DNA of 64,000 bases from Anastrepha obliqua (lineage: Eukaryota; Arthropoda; Insecta; Diptera; Tephritidae). The notes under the pieces were generated by a model. That model saw nothing but the letters and a program-made list of their open reading frames with translations, searched no databases and was not told the origin of the DNA. How positions within the stretch are numbered: position 1 is the first letter of the stretch; every line of letters begins with the position of its first letter. The position numbers were made by a program, and so were the translations under genes. Shown here one piece after another: positions 1-11,640 of the stretch. The stretch is taken from contig NC_072896.1 of assembly GCF_027943255.1 (NCBI RefSeq), positions 117,521,879 to 117,585,878 of the forward strand. Reading direction: 5' to 3'.

Positions 1-1804
1 TTCGGGTACCTGACTCGCATATCAAAATCCTTGCCTTCATTGACTTCTAAATGAATCGCAATTCGCACTAAGGCTCGGAACGCGTCATAACTTCAAAACT
101 TTTCGTAATGTGCATAATTAATCGCCAAAGCTCCATATTCTCTAAATTACATACTCACATAAGAATACATAAATACATTTATAGTAAAGACAGCCCTTTA
201 CCTCGCAGCAACGTATTGCTGGCTGGGCAACAAGGAATTTAGATTGTATACGTGCGTGCGTAAATTTGTACATTTATCAATCTCTCGGCTATGCAGAAGA
301 CCCACGGCAGGTGGCAACACACTTTCGCCAAGAACGAGAGAACTTTGTGCGGAACTTCTCTTTCAACATTCCTCGAAATACTTACAAATATAAACCCAAA
401 TAGAAGCACACATACGCTAGGCGCATACACGGAAGCGCGCTGATGAGATGTTTTCCGTTACTGAGGCCGAATGAAATTTGGCTGCATACACACGAGCGCT
501 GTACTCTTAAGTGTAATTTTAGAACTTACGCAGATTTCTGAATTTTAATATTTCATGTCGAGAAATTGTTATAAAGTTTTTGAGGCTGGCAAAGATGTAG
601 CACATGCACATACACATATGAATAAATACATACAAAAATATTTTTTCTTCCAATGCAACTCTTTTGAGATTTTACACATATCGCTTGAAGTATATTTTAC
701 GGCGCACAAACTTGGCATAAGTATCAAATGTCAGCATAGTAACCGCCGAACTGAACTTTCACCGACGTGCAAACGCACTGGTAGACATATACGGGGGGCC
801 TGCATACTACTACACCTCAGACTACACCACGCTTGCACACTCTTTAAAAAAAAAACTGAACTTTTTATAACCAAATTTTTATTTATTACGTCAAGCATTG
901 GAAATTCTTCTAATTCAATATACCAGTGCAGCGTTGCCAAATTGTGAAATAAATGTGTGATTTGGATATGAATAACTTTGCCTTTACGATGGTAGTCACC
1001 TTGACTTGGTGTAGCGGCTTATTGTGGGATGGCACATGGGGCATGAAAGACGATGTCATGGGCTAGTACACAAATTAAGAACTACCTACAACGTGCAGGC
1101 TGAAAGTAGACTTTCTACGATTCCTAATTATGCTAGCTAGTAATCGTAACGGCGCGTGCTAATTGGCCAGCCCCTCGGGGTAGCGCGGCTATCAGTAGGA
1201 CCAATGACCCTTTCTCAGTACGGCCATGTCTCTGCTGTTTTTGGGCTGCCGATAGCCAGGAGGGCTGGAAGAGAAACTTCTGAAACTCCCTGGGGCAGAT
1301 TTTGCCTCCACTTCCTTTTTTCAAATCCTGGTCTTGGAAACGTGGGGTGGATACAAGATCATTACCTCGAGAAACCCCCCAAACTCACATTGGATTAGCT
1401 ATGGCGGTAAGCTTGCTTGATGGAGTAGAATCAAGTCTAATGAAGAACTCCGTACAAGGTTTGGCGCGCCTACGGTTTCAATTAGCCTTCCCATGGGGGC
1501 ACCCATTGAAAACAACAAAACGCACTGTGCATACTTTTGCCAATATCGGCAAACAACAATCGCAGGCTGAAGGGCAGTTAGTGCCAGCTGTAGTGAGCAA
1601 ATGGGCCTCTACTTGCGGGGAAGGCCACCTTGTGGTGCTTCCACCAAAAAGCTAGAGGATATGGATATGCCATCTAGCCAGGAGTCAGCTGGAATGTTTA
1701 TCTCCTCGGTCCAGGAAAGAATTCTTCTGGAACCTAGTCCAAAAACCAGAAAGACTCACGGTGACTGGGTGAAGCTGACCGGAGCTCTTCTTCATCCACT
1801 ATTA
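1..1804. other. No recognised gene; possible unidentified ORF remnant near 1302-1888
   Basis: I see no domain in this stretch. Two overlapping plus-strand frames (1302-1655 and 1601-1888) are open for about 100 codons and locally GC-richer than their surroundings. That could be a piece of a LINE first ORF cut off by the mariner insertion at 1805, but no zinc knuckle or other motif supports it. The rest is AT-rich with short A runs (845-856). Confidence 0.3.
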
Positions 1805-3098
1805 AAGGGTGATTTTTTAAGAGCTATAGGAAAGTTTTTCAAAAAAACACACGTCAAATTCAGACAAATGCATGAAATTTTTATTTAAATCAATAGTACA
1901 GTCCATATAATTTAATCTTTGAAGATTATTTCAAGCAAATGTTGACCGCGACTGCGCTTCAAATGGTCGATCCCCTTAATCCAATTTTGGCATACTCTTT
2001 CCAATGTTTCGGCCGGTATCTCACATATAAATGCTTTAATGTTGTCTTCCAATGCGTTAATTGAAGCAGGCTAAAATAGGTCTGAATAGACATGAGCTTT
2101 AACATAGCCCCAAAAAAATTATCTAAAGGCGTTATATCGCACGATCTGGGTAGCCAATTGACAGGTCCCGAACGTTAAATAAAATGTTCACCGAACTCGC
2201 CTCTCAACAAGTCCATTGCTACGCGTGCTGTGTGGCATGTGGCACCGTGTTGCTGAAACCACATGTCATGCAAGTCAAGCTCTTGCATTTTGGGCAAAAC
2301 AAAGTTGGATATCATTTCACGGTAGGGCTCACCATTCACAGTTACGTTACGATTCGCAGCACCTTTGAAGAAGTACGGTCCAATGATACCTCCATAAGCC
2401 TTTTCTGGATACATTGGTAGCTCTTGCAATTCTTCTGGCTGATCTTCACTCCAAAATCGACTATTCTGCTTATTTACGTACCCATTGATCCAAAAATGAG
2501 CTTCGTCGCTGAACACAATTTTTCGACAAAAAAGTGGATCTTCGGCCAACTTTCCAAGAGCCCATTCACCAAAAATTCTGCGTTGCGGTAGGTCGTTCGG
2601 CTTCAATTCTTACACCAGCTGAGTTTTGAAAGGCTTCACACCTAAATCCTTTCGCAAAATTTTCCACGTTGTTGAGTAACAGAGGCCCAATTGCTGCGAA
2701 TGGCGACGACTCGATAATTGATGGTCATCATTAACACTGGCCGATAAGTACAGCTGCGATATTTTCTTCAGTTCGCACTCTACGTAAGCGTGTTGGTGGT
2801 TTGATGTCCAATGATGTAAATTTGGTTCTAAATTTAGTCACAATAGCTCGAACAGCCGCTTCAGTGGGTCGATTAAACTGACCATAAAATGGAAGAAGCG
2901 CGCGATAAACTTTCTTAACAGAACGCTCATTTTTATAATAAAATTCAATGATTTGCAAGCGTTGTTCGTTTGTAAGGCGATTCATGGTTAAATTATAGAC
3001 CAAACTGAAGATGTTTGACAGTGAATCAAAACACGAAACTTGTGTCAGCTACTTAAACCAACTGTTTAAAAAGATAATACCATCTAAAAAATCACCTG
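1805..3098 (-). mobile_element. Full-length DD41D (rosa-type) mariner element, subfamily 1
   Basis: The left end reads AAGGGTGATTTTTT directly after a TA (1803-1804). The right end carries the reverse complement, AAAAAATCACCTGTG, with a less certain boundary near 3098. Length, about 1.29 kb, matches a complete Tc1/mariner-superfamily element. It encodes an antisense transposase that is broken. A close relative with the same end sequence lies at 59863-61021. Family assignment rests on the 41-residue gap between the second and third catalytic positions, which is the spacing of the rosa lineage first described from Ceratitis. Confidence 0.85.
1912..2985 (-). pseudogene. DD41D mariner transposase, broken
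   Basis: Cut-and-paste transposase remnant that would have bound the element ends and catalysed excision and integration at TA. Start chosen at the methionine of MNRLTNEQRLQIIEFYYKNE, the N-terminal helix-turn-helix. The middle is lost between two frames (2731-2985 and 2175-2606). The first catalytic Asp is present in IVFSDEAHF. The second is replaced by His (WFQQHGATCHT; codon on the minus strand at 2247-2249). The third Asp survives in a shifted frame (TPLD; 2121-2123). A deletion near 2390 removes the conserved VTVWCGLW segment that the 60 kb copy keeps. The C-terminus ends in LEIIFKD before a stop at 1912-1914. Inactive on several counts. Confidence 0.88.
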
Positions 3099-4065
3099 TG
3101 ATATCTAATTATCCTCCTCTGTTTTCTCTTTTTTCTCCACTGCTTTGGTATATTTCGTGGTAAGATACTCTCTTTTCTCCCTTCACAAAAATGATTTTAT
3201 TTCTCATCCAAATGGGCCCGCTCATGAACAACTACATAACCTAACATAAACTATATATCGCATCAGTTATTGAATAATAGAAATTAATTATTTGTAACAA
3301 AATTTTCTGATATACTTCTATTTTTAAAAACTATAGCAATATTTTTTCTTTTTTTTAATAGAGTGTACCGCATGTCCAAAGCTCAAGTCAACTCATTCCA
3401 TCATCGTCGCTTTCATTTTCCTAATTCTTCACCTTTTCTTAGTGCATGCCAGGTCATAAATATGGCGCTTCCATCTCTCTAACTGATCTCTTACTTACAA
3501 TTACAAGTTAGCTCATCCTCAAGAAAGTGTGGCATTTTTAAGGTATTTCGGCTCATGAACTTTCTGCCTTTTGGGCGCTCTTCAATGCACATTGTTGCAT
3601 TTCTTTGGCTTACATAAAACTCGTCTGCTAACTTTTCTTTCGAAATAGTACGCAAAAGTGATGAGCACAAAATTCTGAATGCAAAATACCACAGCCTCCT
3701 CTATGGTGCTTTTGGGTGGAAATCTTAACATTCAAGTACTTTAATGAGGCCATGAGCTTTAGAACAAAACTTAAAAGTACAGAAGCAAAGTGCAAAGTTG
3801 TCGCTTAAGTCATTTGCGATGTGTTAAAGATTTTAGGTGATACATATATCGAATGAAAGCGAACAAGACACATTTCACTGGCTTATAGCGCAGATTTGTA
3901 GGCTTTAATCCAGAATTCTGCAAATCGAAAGATCGTAAAAGGAAAAATCTGAGTTCAAAATATGTTTTACAAGCACCATACGCCGCAAGTAAAGTGAAGC
4001 AAGAACAAATAACATTTGTCTAGTTATTTAATATGACAATAGGAAGCTCATCTTGTCCTTGCTTA
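3099..4065. other. No gene recognised
   Basis: AT-rich, stop-dense in all frames, no motif or repeat that I can assign. Confidence 0.5.
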
Positions 4066-4067
4066 TA

Positions 4068-4888
4068 AAGGGTGGTTAAATTTCAAGGGCCGATTTTGAA
4101 TGTGAACCACACCTAAACGTCAAGCTTTTCTGCATTCCATTTGACATTTGTCAATCTAACTCAATTTTTCAGGCTAACTCAATTTGAACCATGGAAACAT
4201 GCACAATCCAGCAACGCGTTAAAGTTATTCAGGCTTATTATGAAAACGGGCGTTCAAATCAAAATGCATATCGCGCACTTCGTGAAGAAAATCATCTTCA
4301 GTGATGAGGCACATTTTCAGCTCAGTGGATTCGTCAATAAGCAGAATCGCCGCATTTGGGCGAATGATAATCCAAGAGTGATTGCTGAAAAACCAATGCA
4401 CACACAAAGAGTCACTGTTTGGTGCGGTTTATGGGCCAGCGGCATCATTGGACTGTATCTTTTCCAAAATGAGGCCGGTCAGGTAGTTACTGTAAATAGT
4501 GTTCGTTATCGTGAGATGATAACGAACTTGTTATGGCCCGAATTGAAAGATATGGATGTGGACGATATGTGGTTTCAACAGGACGGTGCCACTTGTCATA
4601 CACCTAACGAAACAATGGCTCTTTTGCGTGAAAAATTTGATGTCCGAATACCTGTAATCTCACGTCGCGGCGATGCCAATTGGCCGCCAAGATCATGTGA
4701 TTTGACACTGTTGGCCCATCGGATGGAGGTGTGCCGCCGAGGCCGCGGCGGCCATTTGGTCAATATTTTGCTTTATCCGTAAGTGAACCATACCAATATT
4801 ATCATAATAAAGCGAAATGACAATAATTTTCTAAAAAAATTGTATTTTATTCAAAATCAACACTGGCCCTTGAAAGTTAACCACCCTT
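4068..4888 (+). mobile_element. DD41D mariner element, subfamily 2, internally deleted
   Basis: Ends are inverted repeats beginning AAGGGTGGTTAA and running about 24 bp with few mismatches (4068-4091 and 4865-4888). They are flanked by TA at 4066-4067 and 4889-4890. At 821 bp it is far shorter than the roughly 1.3 kb of a complete element. A deletion joins the N-terminal helix-turn-helix to the catalytic core, and a second deletion removes the region around the third catalytic Asp. A sister copy in opposite orientation lies at 9271-10194. Confidence 0.9.
4191..4782 (+). pseudogene. DD41D mariner transposase, deleted
   Basis: The N-terminal helix-turn-helix starts METCTIQQRVKVIQAYYENG at about 4191 in one frame. 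It then fuses out of frame to the catalytic core, which is open as 4141-4782. The core keeps the first catalytic Asp (IIFSDEAHF) and the second (WFQQDGATCHT). The segment from CDLT jumps straight to the C-terminal HRMEVCRRGRGGHL block, so the third Asp and about 60 flanking residues are gone. Without the third Asp the protein cannot catalyse transposition, though the DNA-binding part could still fold if expressed. Confidence 0.88.
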
Positions 4889-5049
4889 TATATATTTTGT
4901 TAGAAAAGATTTAACAATTAAATCTTGTAAAGTATAAAAAACTCAGTCTCACACTTTGAATATCGTTTCGATACAAGAATGATAGATTATAAAGGTTGGC
5001 CATCTCATGGTGGAAATAATTGAGAAGTTAGCTGGCTCTCAGTCAACGT

Positions 5050-5960
5050 GACTAGCTCGGGTTATGAGTCGATTTCTTTACAAAAAAATTAGATTTTGTT
5101 GGTAATACAAAAAGAATCCACCAACGACACTTCGCCGCCGTCTGAACAACGACTGATTGGACGAGTGTGCGAATACAAGTGAAATAATTGTGCAGAATTC
5201 GACTGCCGAATCTCCCAAGTGACGTGGCAATCGAAGTTCCCTTCACAATTTTCTTTTCCCCCATTGGTAAATAGCAAACCTTGTAAATCTACATATTATC
5301 CTCGTGGCCATGCGCTATGGTGAAAAACAAAATTGTGAGAGTACCTTCGGCTGCCACGCCATCGGGCACTCGGTAACCGAATTCTGCCAAGGGTGATAAA
5401 TTTACAAGGCAAACCGTGTAAATAACTATCAATAACTATGGTCACAGAAGCACTCGGCAGCTAAATTTTGCACAATCATTTCACATCGATTCACACACTC
5501 GTCCAATCCGTCGTTGTTCAGACGGCAATGAAGTGTCGTTGGTTGATTTTTTCATATATCACTAACACAAACTTAGTTTTTTCGTAAACAAACCGCTTCG
5601 GGACCCCAGTTACACCACCTCATCAGCTGATTCTCTCAAATTTGGTGCGATCCGGATAACGGTCTGTTATTGGCCACACCTTCTTAATTCTTTTCACCAT
5701 GAGGTTTGGCCATTTGCTTTGGTAAAAAACGAAATTGTGAGCTTAACTTTGTTTGCCACTTCAACAGTATTCTGCCCGGTCATTTCGACGGAGTGGAGAC
5801 TGCGCTGATTATTTTCGTATATCACCAACACAATCTCAGTTTTTGTGTAAGCAAACCGCTGTCATATCGAATGTAACGTCAGCAGCTCAGCTGATTCTTT
5901 CGAATTCTCTAAAAGCCTGTAAACGGTTTGATTTTGTCACACCTTCTAAAATTCTTTAGG
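5050..5960. repeat. Unclassified repeat cluster: one inverted and two direct copies of a unit
   Basis: A segment at 5062-5230 read on the minus strand is repeated on the plus strand at about 5450-5610; both contain CACTCGTCCAATC, TCGTTGTTCAGACGG and AAGTGTCGTTGG. A third, weaker plus-strand copy runs about 5745-5910 (ATATCACCAACACAA, GCAAACCGCT). A linked motif, ATGGTGAAAAACAAAATTG near 5315, recurs as TGGTAAAAAACGAAATTG near 5720. No transposase motif is visible, and the short ORFs in it simply mirror each other. A non-autonomous foldback or MITE is the likeliest explanation. Confidence 0.6.
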
Positions 5961-6060
5961 CATATCTGTATAGTAGATGCCATGTAGCATATATGGTATC
6001 CAAACTTTGTCTTCGGATATGTTCAGCTCCAAAAGTGCTGTTCAGATTCGGTTTCGGTTC

Positions 6061-6186
6061 AGTTAGGCTTCGGCAAAAGTACAGAATTTTCCCAGAAAAT
6101 TTCCGAATTTTTATTCCTCAGTTCAGTTAGGCTTCAGCAAAAATACAGAATTTTCGAAGAAAATTTCCTAATTTTTATTCCTTCAG
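6061..6186. repeat. Two-copy tandem duplication, 64-bp unit
   Basis: The block starting AGTTAGGCTTCGGCAAAAGT at 6061 is repeated with few changes from 6125, a period of 64 bp. Both units include TACAGAATTTTC and TTTTTATTCC. Nothing coding. Confidence 0.75.
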
Positions 6187-6689
6187 GACATATCACCAGC
6201 CTTTGGGAGAAGAAGAATAAAATTATATTTCTGTAAATAACGAAGGACTCTTTTCTTAATGAATATCTGCGACCAAGTGGACATGCAATTTTATATATAT
6301 GTATATTTTTTTTGATTTTAGAATAATAAAATTGATTTTTGACATCCCTTTTTAGATTTTCTTGTTTGTATGCAAAACAACAGAAGTTTTCTGAAGATTA
6401 TGATTGAAATGTTGAAAAGTTTGCTTAAAATTTAATAATTTTTTTGTGAATTTTATACATAGTTTTGAGTACACAGACAATGGCATATTCATAGCCTTGC
6501 AGACATATAAACTACTTATTTTTTAGGAAATTGTAGAGCAGCGAACTAAAGATGGCGTAATGGAACCAGCTGCAGAATCGACCGGCGATTGTGTCCAACT
6601 CTCAATGCTAAACGCACAGAATCTCTGCTAAGCCAAAGTTTTAGTACACTGATCTCGGTGCGGAAGCGCTATTTGGATTCTGGAAGAAT

Positions 6690-7045
6690 CAACCAACACT
6701 GATCTCAGTTATAACCGGGCACTGCCTAATAGATAGACACGCCTAGAGGATGGGTGGGCAAATACATGACTTCTGTAGAAGTTGTCTAGATGAGGAGGAG
6801 GAAAAAACAATCACGCGCCTTCTGTGTCATTGTCCTGCTCTGTCCAGATGTAGGCTTACTACTTTAGGTAGACAATTTTTTAATGAATTGGAATACTTCA
6901 GTTCTGTCGAAATCAAAGATCTTCTTAAATTTTTTAAAAGCGCACACTGGCTTAGGAGAGATTAGAGAAGTTTTTCACGTGGCATCACAATGAGCTATGA
7001 ACTTGAGTGCGTCCCACAGGACAACCGTTTCAACCTAACCTACCA
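6690..7045 (+). pseudogene. 3' end of RNase H-class LINE (zinc-knuckle C-terminus and 3' UTR)
   Basis: C-terminal tail of a non-LTR retrotransposon polyprotein. It opens with the conserved ITGHCLIDRHA block, meets an in-frame stop near 6743, and continues as FCRSCLDEEEEKTITRLLCH, a Cys-Cys-His-Cys knuckle typical of insect LINEs that carry RNase H downstream of reverse transcriptase. The frame closes at 6965. The following 3' UTR (GGCATCACAATGAGC, then CAACCTAACC) matches the 3' UTR style of the LINEs at 39490 and 51775. Reverse transcriptase and RNase H domains are absent here, so this is a 5'-truncated insertion. Confidence 0.8.
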
Positions 7046-9270
7046 TAGAAAGTTTGGAACTTTGAACGCTATGTAAGTTTGGTATTCAATAAACTATATT
7101 TTTATAAAAAATTAACGAAAAAAATTTTAAAACAATAAATATTGAGAATATTGAGTAAAGATGAAGTGTGCGACTTATGCGAGCAGAAGTGCACCGCTTT
7201 TTGCTTTTTCATTGATAAAAATGCCGGATTTTGTAAACCTCCATGCTTGTTTATTACTTTGGCCCTTGAAAATTTTCGAATGGGCCGTAAAATCGATCGT
7301 TCGGGCGACTATGATGGCCTCAGCGTAAACGCATGCAAGTCGCCTTAAGTTGTTGCTGTCGAAAGACCGGCGATCTTTTGCTGCTATTCAACAGAAACAG
7401 TTTATAGCTTACAAGGCCACGCTGTAATTTACTCTCTCAAAAGGCAGGCAGCCTGCAGCCAGGCTTTCAGAAGGTGCCGGTTACCGCTCAACTCAAGCTT
7501 AGCTAAGTTTCTTGCCGAAGAATCTGCAACTATTTGCAATAAAACATGAAACTTCGAGTAATTTATTCTGCTCCAAACGTCATGACAGATGGTCAGCATT
7601 GAGAACGAATTTCCTGGCAGACATTAGGAATAAACTTTGCTTGAGAAACAGCGCGCGTAGCACGAGAATTCATAAAACTCATATTTCAAAAAGCAGAAAA
7701 CAATAATTTATATTAAAATTGACACAAACAACCCCACAAGCACTAAAGAAAAGTACAACAACAGCCGCACACACAGGCATACGAGCCAAGCACTAAAAGG
7801 CCGAAAAAATAATAATGGAAAACAAATGCCAAAAGTGGGAGCATCAACAAAAAAAAAATACATGAAGATGAGAAGTAAAACATACAAATTGAAAAAGTAC
7901 ACAGATAAGAAACAAAAAAGAAAGTTGAAGATATCAGCGGCACAGGTCTCTACGAAAAGAGAAGAGCAAATTCAATATTAATGCTTGTTGCGGTATATTT
8001 TTAGGCGTTTATTGCATGGCGCCTGCCGACTGCTGCGGCAACCAACTTTTATCATTTCTGATTTTCGCCACTTACCCAAAAGCGAGAAGATTTCCATGCA
8101 GCAGCCGATGACGACCATTTATCTTACTAGACTTTCATGTGCAGTCGCGGCAGGTCGTTGGACAGGAGCAACAAATGGAATGCGCGAAAAGGAATCAGAA
8201 TTGGCAGCGAAAAGTAACAGCAAATAACGGAGAAATTGAATGTGTGTATTAACAATAAATCACTGCAGGCGGAAAGTAGCCTGCGGTGTGGGGTTAAAGG
8301 CTGTGCGCGCGGCAGGCTGGGCAACGAGGCTGATACGAGGCTGATGGCGTGTAAGTGAGCATAAGTGAAGCTACAAAAGAAGTTAAGTTACTTTTATGGC
8401 TATGAAGTTGGTGTGCATGTTGCATGCAACATGTCAAATCTAATTTTATGTAAGCATTTTCTTGCTGATACAAACAGATATTGGAGATGAAAAGCGAAAT
8501 GGAAGTTTATAAATTTCAAATCGCATTTATTAATTTTCAAACAAGATTTTGTGGGTTTGGGGAAGACGAGTATATTTTTGTTTAGAATTTTCATAAGGGT
8601 ATGGCACAGCAATGCCTAATGTGAAACCAACATTAGATCTGATGAAAGTTTTCTCCAACCGCTGCAGCTGTCAGTGCGCATTTGTGAGTTGAGTTGCGCC
8701 TTTGAATAAATGTTTGTGTACGCGCGCCTGCACAGAAGTTCGGGGAAACATATGTGTGTATGTATGTTAGTGTGCATTCTTATATGTGTACTCCTGCCTT
8801 TCCCACCCCTTTGCTTACCTTTGCCTCACATTGCTTCGGTTAACTTGTTCTCATGTTTGTTGTAATATTTATTGTATTTAGCATTCAACAGATAAACATC
8901 GCACAATGAAAAATCTAAACGCATGTCAAGGCCTATTTTCCGCTTTCCCTCAGCTTCCAGCATCCATGCATTCGGTGAGTTCCTCTTTTGCTGATTCAAT
9001 CAATTTTTTTAGATGTACGTGTATGTGTATGTATGTGTGTGTAAATGTTATGTAAATCATTACACTTCATCGCGTGGATTTTGATATTTGATTACATTTG
9101 TTGTTGCCGCTTGGCATTCATGTGAACAACAATCAGTTGATGTACCGTTACTCATAAATGTCAAATTTTAAGCACTTCGATAGGAGATAAGCAAAAGCGC
9201 TTTCAGTTTTTTATTAAAATGTAAATTTCTTGCTCCGTATGAGTATTAAATATTTAGGCGACACAAAATA
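7046..9270. other. No gene; non-coding with GT/TATG microsatellites
   Basis: No ORF with a recognisable domain. Short GTATGT-type microsatellites lie at about 8753-8767 and 9015-9045. A perfect 16-bp palindrome, ATGTTGCATGCAACAT, lies at 8417-8432. The overall look is intron or intergenic DNA. Confidence 0.55.
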
Positions 9271-10194
9271 AAGGTTGGTTAAGTTTAAAGAGCCGGTGTT
9301 GATTTTGAATGAAATAAAATTTTTTTAGGAAATTATTGCCATTTCTCTTTATTATGATAATATTGGTATGACTCAATTACGTATGGAGCAAAATATCGGC
9401 CAAATGGCCGCCGTGGTCTCGGCAGCACACCTCCATCCGATGGTCCAAATTTTCGATGACGCTGAGGCATAATTGAGGTTCTATGCCGTTAATGTGCCGA
9501 ATTATCTCATCCTTTAGCTCTTGAATTGTTGTTGGCTTATCGACGTATACCTTTTCTTTCAAATAATCCCAAAGAAAGAAGTCCAACGGTGTCAAATCAC
9601 ATGATCTTGGCGGCCAATTGACATCGCCGCGACGTGAAATTATTCGACCATCAAATTTTTCGCGCAAAAGAGCCATTGCTTCGTTAGCTGTGTGACAAGT
9701 GGCACCGTCCTGTTGAAACCACATATCGTCCACATCCATATCTTCCGATTCGGGCCATAAAAAGATCGCTATCATCTCACAATAGCAAACACTATTCACA
9801 GTAACTGCCTGACCAACCTCATTTTGGAAAAAATACGGCCCAATGATGCCACCGGCCCATAAACCGCACCAAACTGTCATTCTTTGTGGGTGCATTGGTT
9901 TTTTGGCAATCACTCTGGGATTATTATTCGCCCAAATGATGCAATTCTGCTTATTGACGAATCCACTGAGGTGAAAATGTGCCTCATTACTGAAGATGAA
10001 GTGCGCGATATGCATTTTGATTTGAACGCCCGTTTTCATAATAAGCCTGAATAACTTTAACGCGTTGCTCGATCGAGTATCTTTCCAAATAGAGTTAGCC
10101 TGAAATGGAAAAATGTCAAATGAAATGCAGAAAAGAACTTCGCGTTTAGGTGTGGTTTACATTCAACATCGGCCCTTAAAATTTAACCATCCTT
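9271..10194 (-). mobile_element. DD41D mariner element, subfamily 2, second copy
   Basis: Ends AAGGTTGGTTAAGTTTAAAG (9271) and its inverted counterpart ending ATTTAACCATCCTT (10194), flanked by TA at 9269-9270 and 10195-10196. At 924 bp it is internally deleted compared with a complete element. End sequence and protein put it in the same subfamily as 4068-4888. This copy keeps the C-terminal half that the other lacks. Confidence 0.9.
9377..10039 (-). pseudogene. DD41D mariner transposase, first catalytic Asp changed to Asn
   Basis: The catalytic core is open for 220 codons. The first catalytic position reads IFSNEAHF, so Asp has become Asn (AAT, complement of 9986-9988). The second (WFQQDGATCHT) and third (LTPLDFFLW) Asp are intact, and I count exactly 41 residues between them. 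The C-terminus is complete (HRMEVCCRDHGGHLADILL). The N-terminal helix-turn-helix is present upstream to about 10090 but in another frame and fused by a deletion to the core. The Asn change alone should abolish metal coordination. Confidence 0.9.
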
Positions 10195-10639
10195 TATTTC
10201 CCCTAATTTTAGTTGTTATTTTTGTAATGAACGTATTATATTTGAGCCTTGCTGAGAAGTAGTTCGTTGCACGTTTATATGTTGAAAGTTAGAATGCATT
10301 GACTCTAAAAAACTTGAAATAATTAAATTATTGTATGCATAGGTGCTCCTATTCAAGGCTGCTTCATTCGTCGTCACTGTTAAGACATTCAAAAACCCCG
10401 TAGCAGCCACTCTCTTCTATCAGAGTAATAATAGGAAAGTCTCTCCTTTCATTAGCGGTGAGAGTCTTAACGATGGAAGTTCTTGAGAAATCCATGCGGC
10501 GTAACTTTATTGAATTCCGGGATAAGTCTGCGGTAGGTTCTCGGAAAATATCAAGTTAGATATCTTCAATGAAAAGTACGCCGGTTCTACTTGTAATAAA
10601 ATAAATTGTGTCTCTCCAGATAATTATTGAAATTATTAA
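10195..10639. other. No gene recognised
   Basis: No motif found. It may include further eroded LINE sequence upstream or downstream of the RNase H piece that follows, but I cannot align it by eye. Confidence 0.45.
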
Positions 10640-10870
10640 ATTTCGGCATTGGCATTTCTAAATGAAGTAGTTTGCCAAGCCGTGAAAAACTCTTCAACAA
10701 TATTAAACAAGTGCAGCCTTAACCTGTGCCTATCGCCCCCTCTCGCTAACTTGTTTGCCTTACAATTCCCTGGTATGTCACTGTGCTCTGCGACCCATAT
10801 CAAATGGATGCGAAAACATTCCGCCATCTCATCCCGCCATTTGCGAGAAACGATGCAATCATGTCCAGTC
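10640..10870 (-). pseudogene. LINE RNase H fragment
   Basis: Antisense frame with IHLIWVAEHSDIPGNCKANK, the C-terminal helix region of the RNase H domain of insect LINEs (family consensus WVPGH..I.GN..AD.LA). The PG of WVPGH has become AE and the catalytic D of KAD is N. Only about 70 residues are recognisable; the open frame continues to 11019 without recognisable sequence. Confidence 0.7.
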
Positions 10871-10974
10871 TGTGTCAGAAAAAAGGAAGCGCGATTATTC
10901 ATGAAGTATAAAAGATTTATATTTAAAAGTTTTTTTAAATGAAAGTATGTACAAAACTTCGAGTCACAATAACT

Positions 10975-11200
10975 CAATAAGCTGTGTAGTCTCCATAGGG
11001 GTCGAGTAAAGCCTGACATCTTCTCGGCATGCTTTGAAGATTCCCTGCGTAGGTCGTCGACAAAGAGGACCAGATTTTGCGAACTTGACGCATGAATTGC
11101 TCTAAATCAAGACTGGTCTTCAGGCAAGATAAGTTTTCATAATTCCTGCGTCTGGGGACTGGGAAGACCAGTCCATTACTATGTTGCCATTTTCTTGTTT
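10975..11200 (-). pseudogene. Tc1-like transposase C-terminal fragment
   Basis: Antisense frames carry VMDWSSQSPD, the segment before the third catalytic residue of Tc1 transposases, then in another frame KIWSSLSTTYAGNLQSMPRR and a terminal GDYTAY, matching the Tc1 C-terminus (SMPRR.QA....GG.T.Y). A frameshift separates the two. The DLNPIEN catalytic block is scrambled. No inverted repeats are seen, so this is an isolated tail. Confidence 0.7.
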
Positions 11201-11229
11201 TGTTGTTTTGCAATGTGTTTTTCTGTTTT

Positions 11230-11640
11230 TACTTCATGATTGTGAAACGTTGAATGCCATATCAGCTGACACAAACTCTTTAAAAGTTTTTGTAAACAGA
11301 CGCCTTCGAAAAACTCTCAAAATATTCTGGCCAAATATTATCTCGAATGCTGACTTATGGACCAGAACCTAGCAGAAACCAATACTATTAGATATCCGAA
11401 AGAGAAAATGGGGCTGGATTGGCCATGTTCCACGCACAGAGGAAAGGCTGCCATTGACTGGGACCCCCAAGGTAGCCGCAGAGTTGGAAGACCAGCGAAT
11501 ACCTGGAGACGACTGCTGGGTCAGAAACCGCGCCATGTAGCTTAGCTGGAATGAAATTAAGGGATTGGCGCAAAACAGACCCGATTGGAAGAAATTCTTT
11601 GTGACCCATGTACTGATGATGAACTAGGTACTAGTGAGGC
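11230..11640 (+). pseudogene. C-terminal end of a LINE reverse transcriptase ORF
   Basis: The sequence steps through frames: LKVFVNRRLRKTLKIFWPNI, then RKRKWGWIGHVPR, then DPQGSRRVGRPANTWRR, then LSWNEIKGLAQNRPDWKKF. This is the conserved C-terminus of an insect LINE that lacks RNase H. The same tail occurs on the minus strand at 52705-53170. At least three frameshifts or stops; 5'-truncated. Confidence 0.8.

Noticed and set aside
555..947. 130-codon plus-strand ORF
   Set aside because: No domain, His/Thr-rich from CA-rich DNA, an antisense ORF covers part of it.
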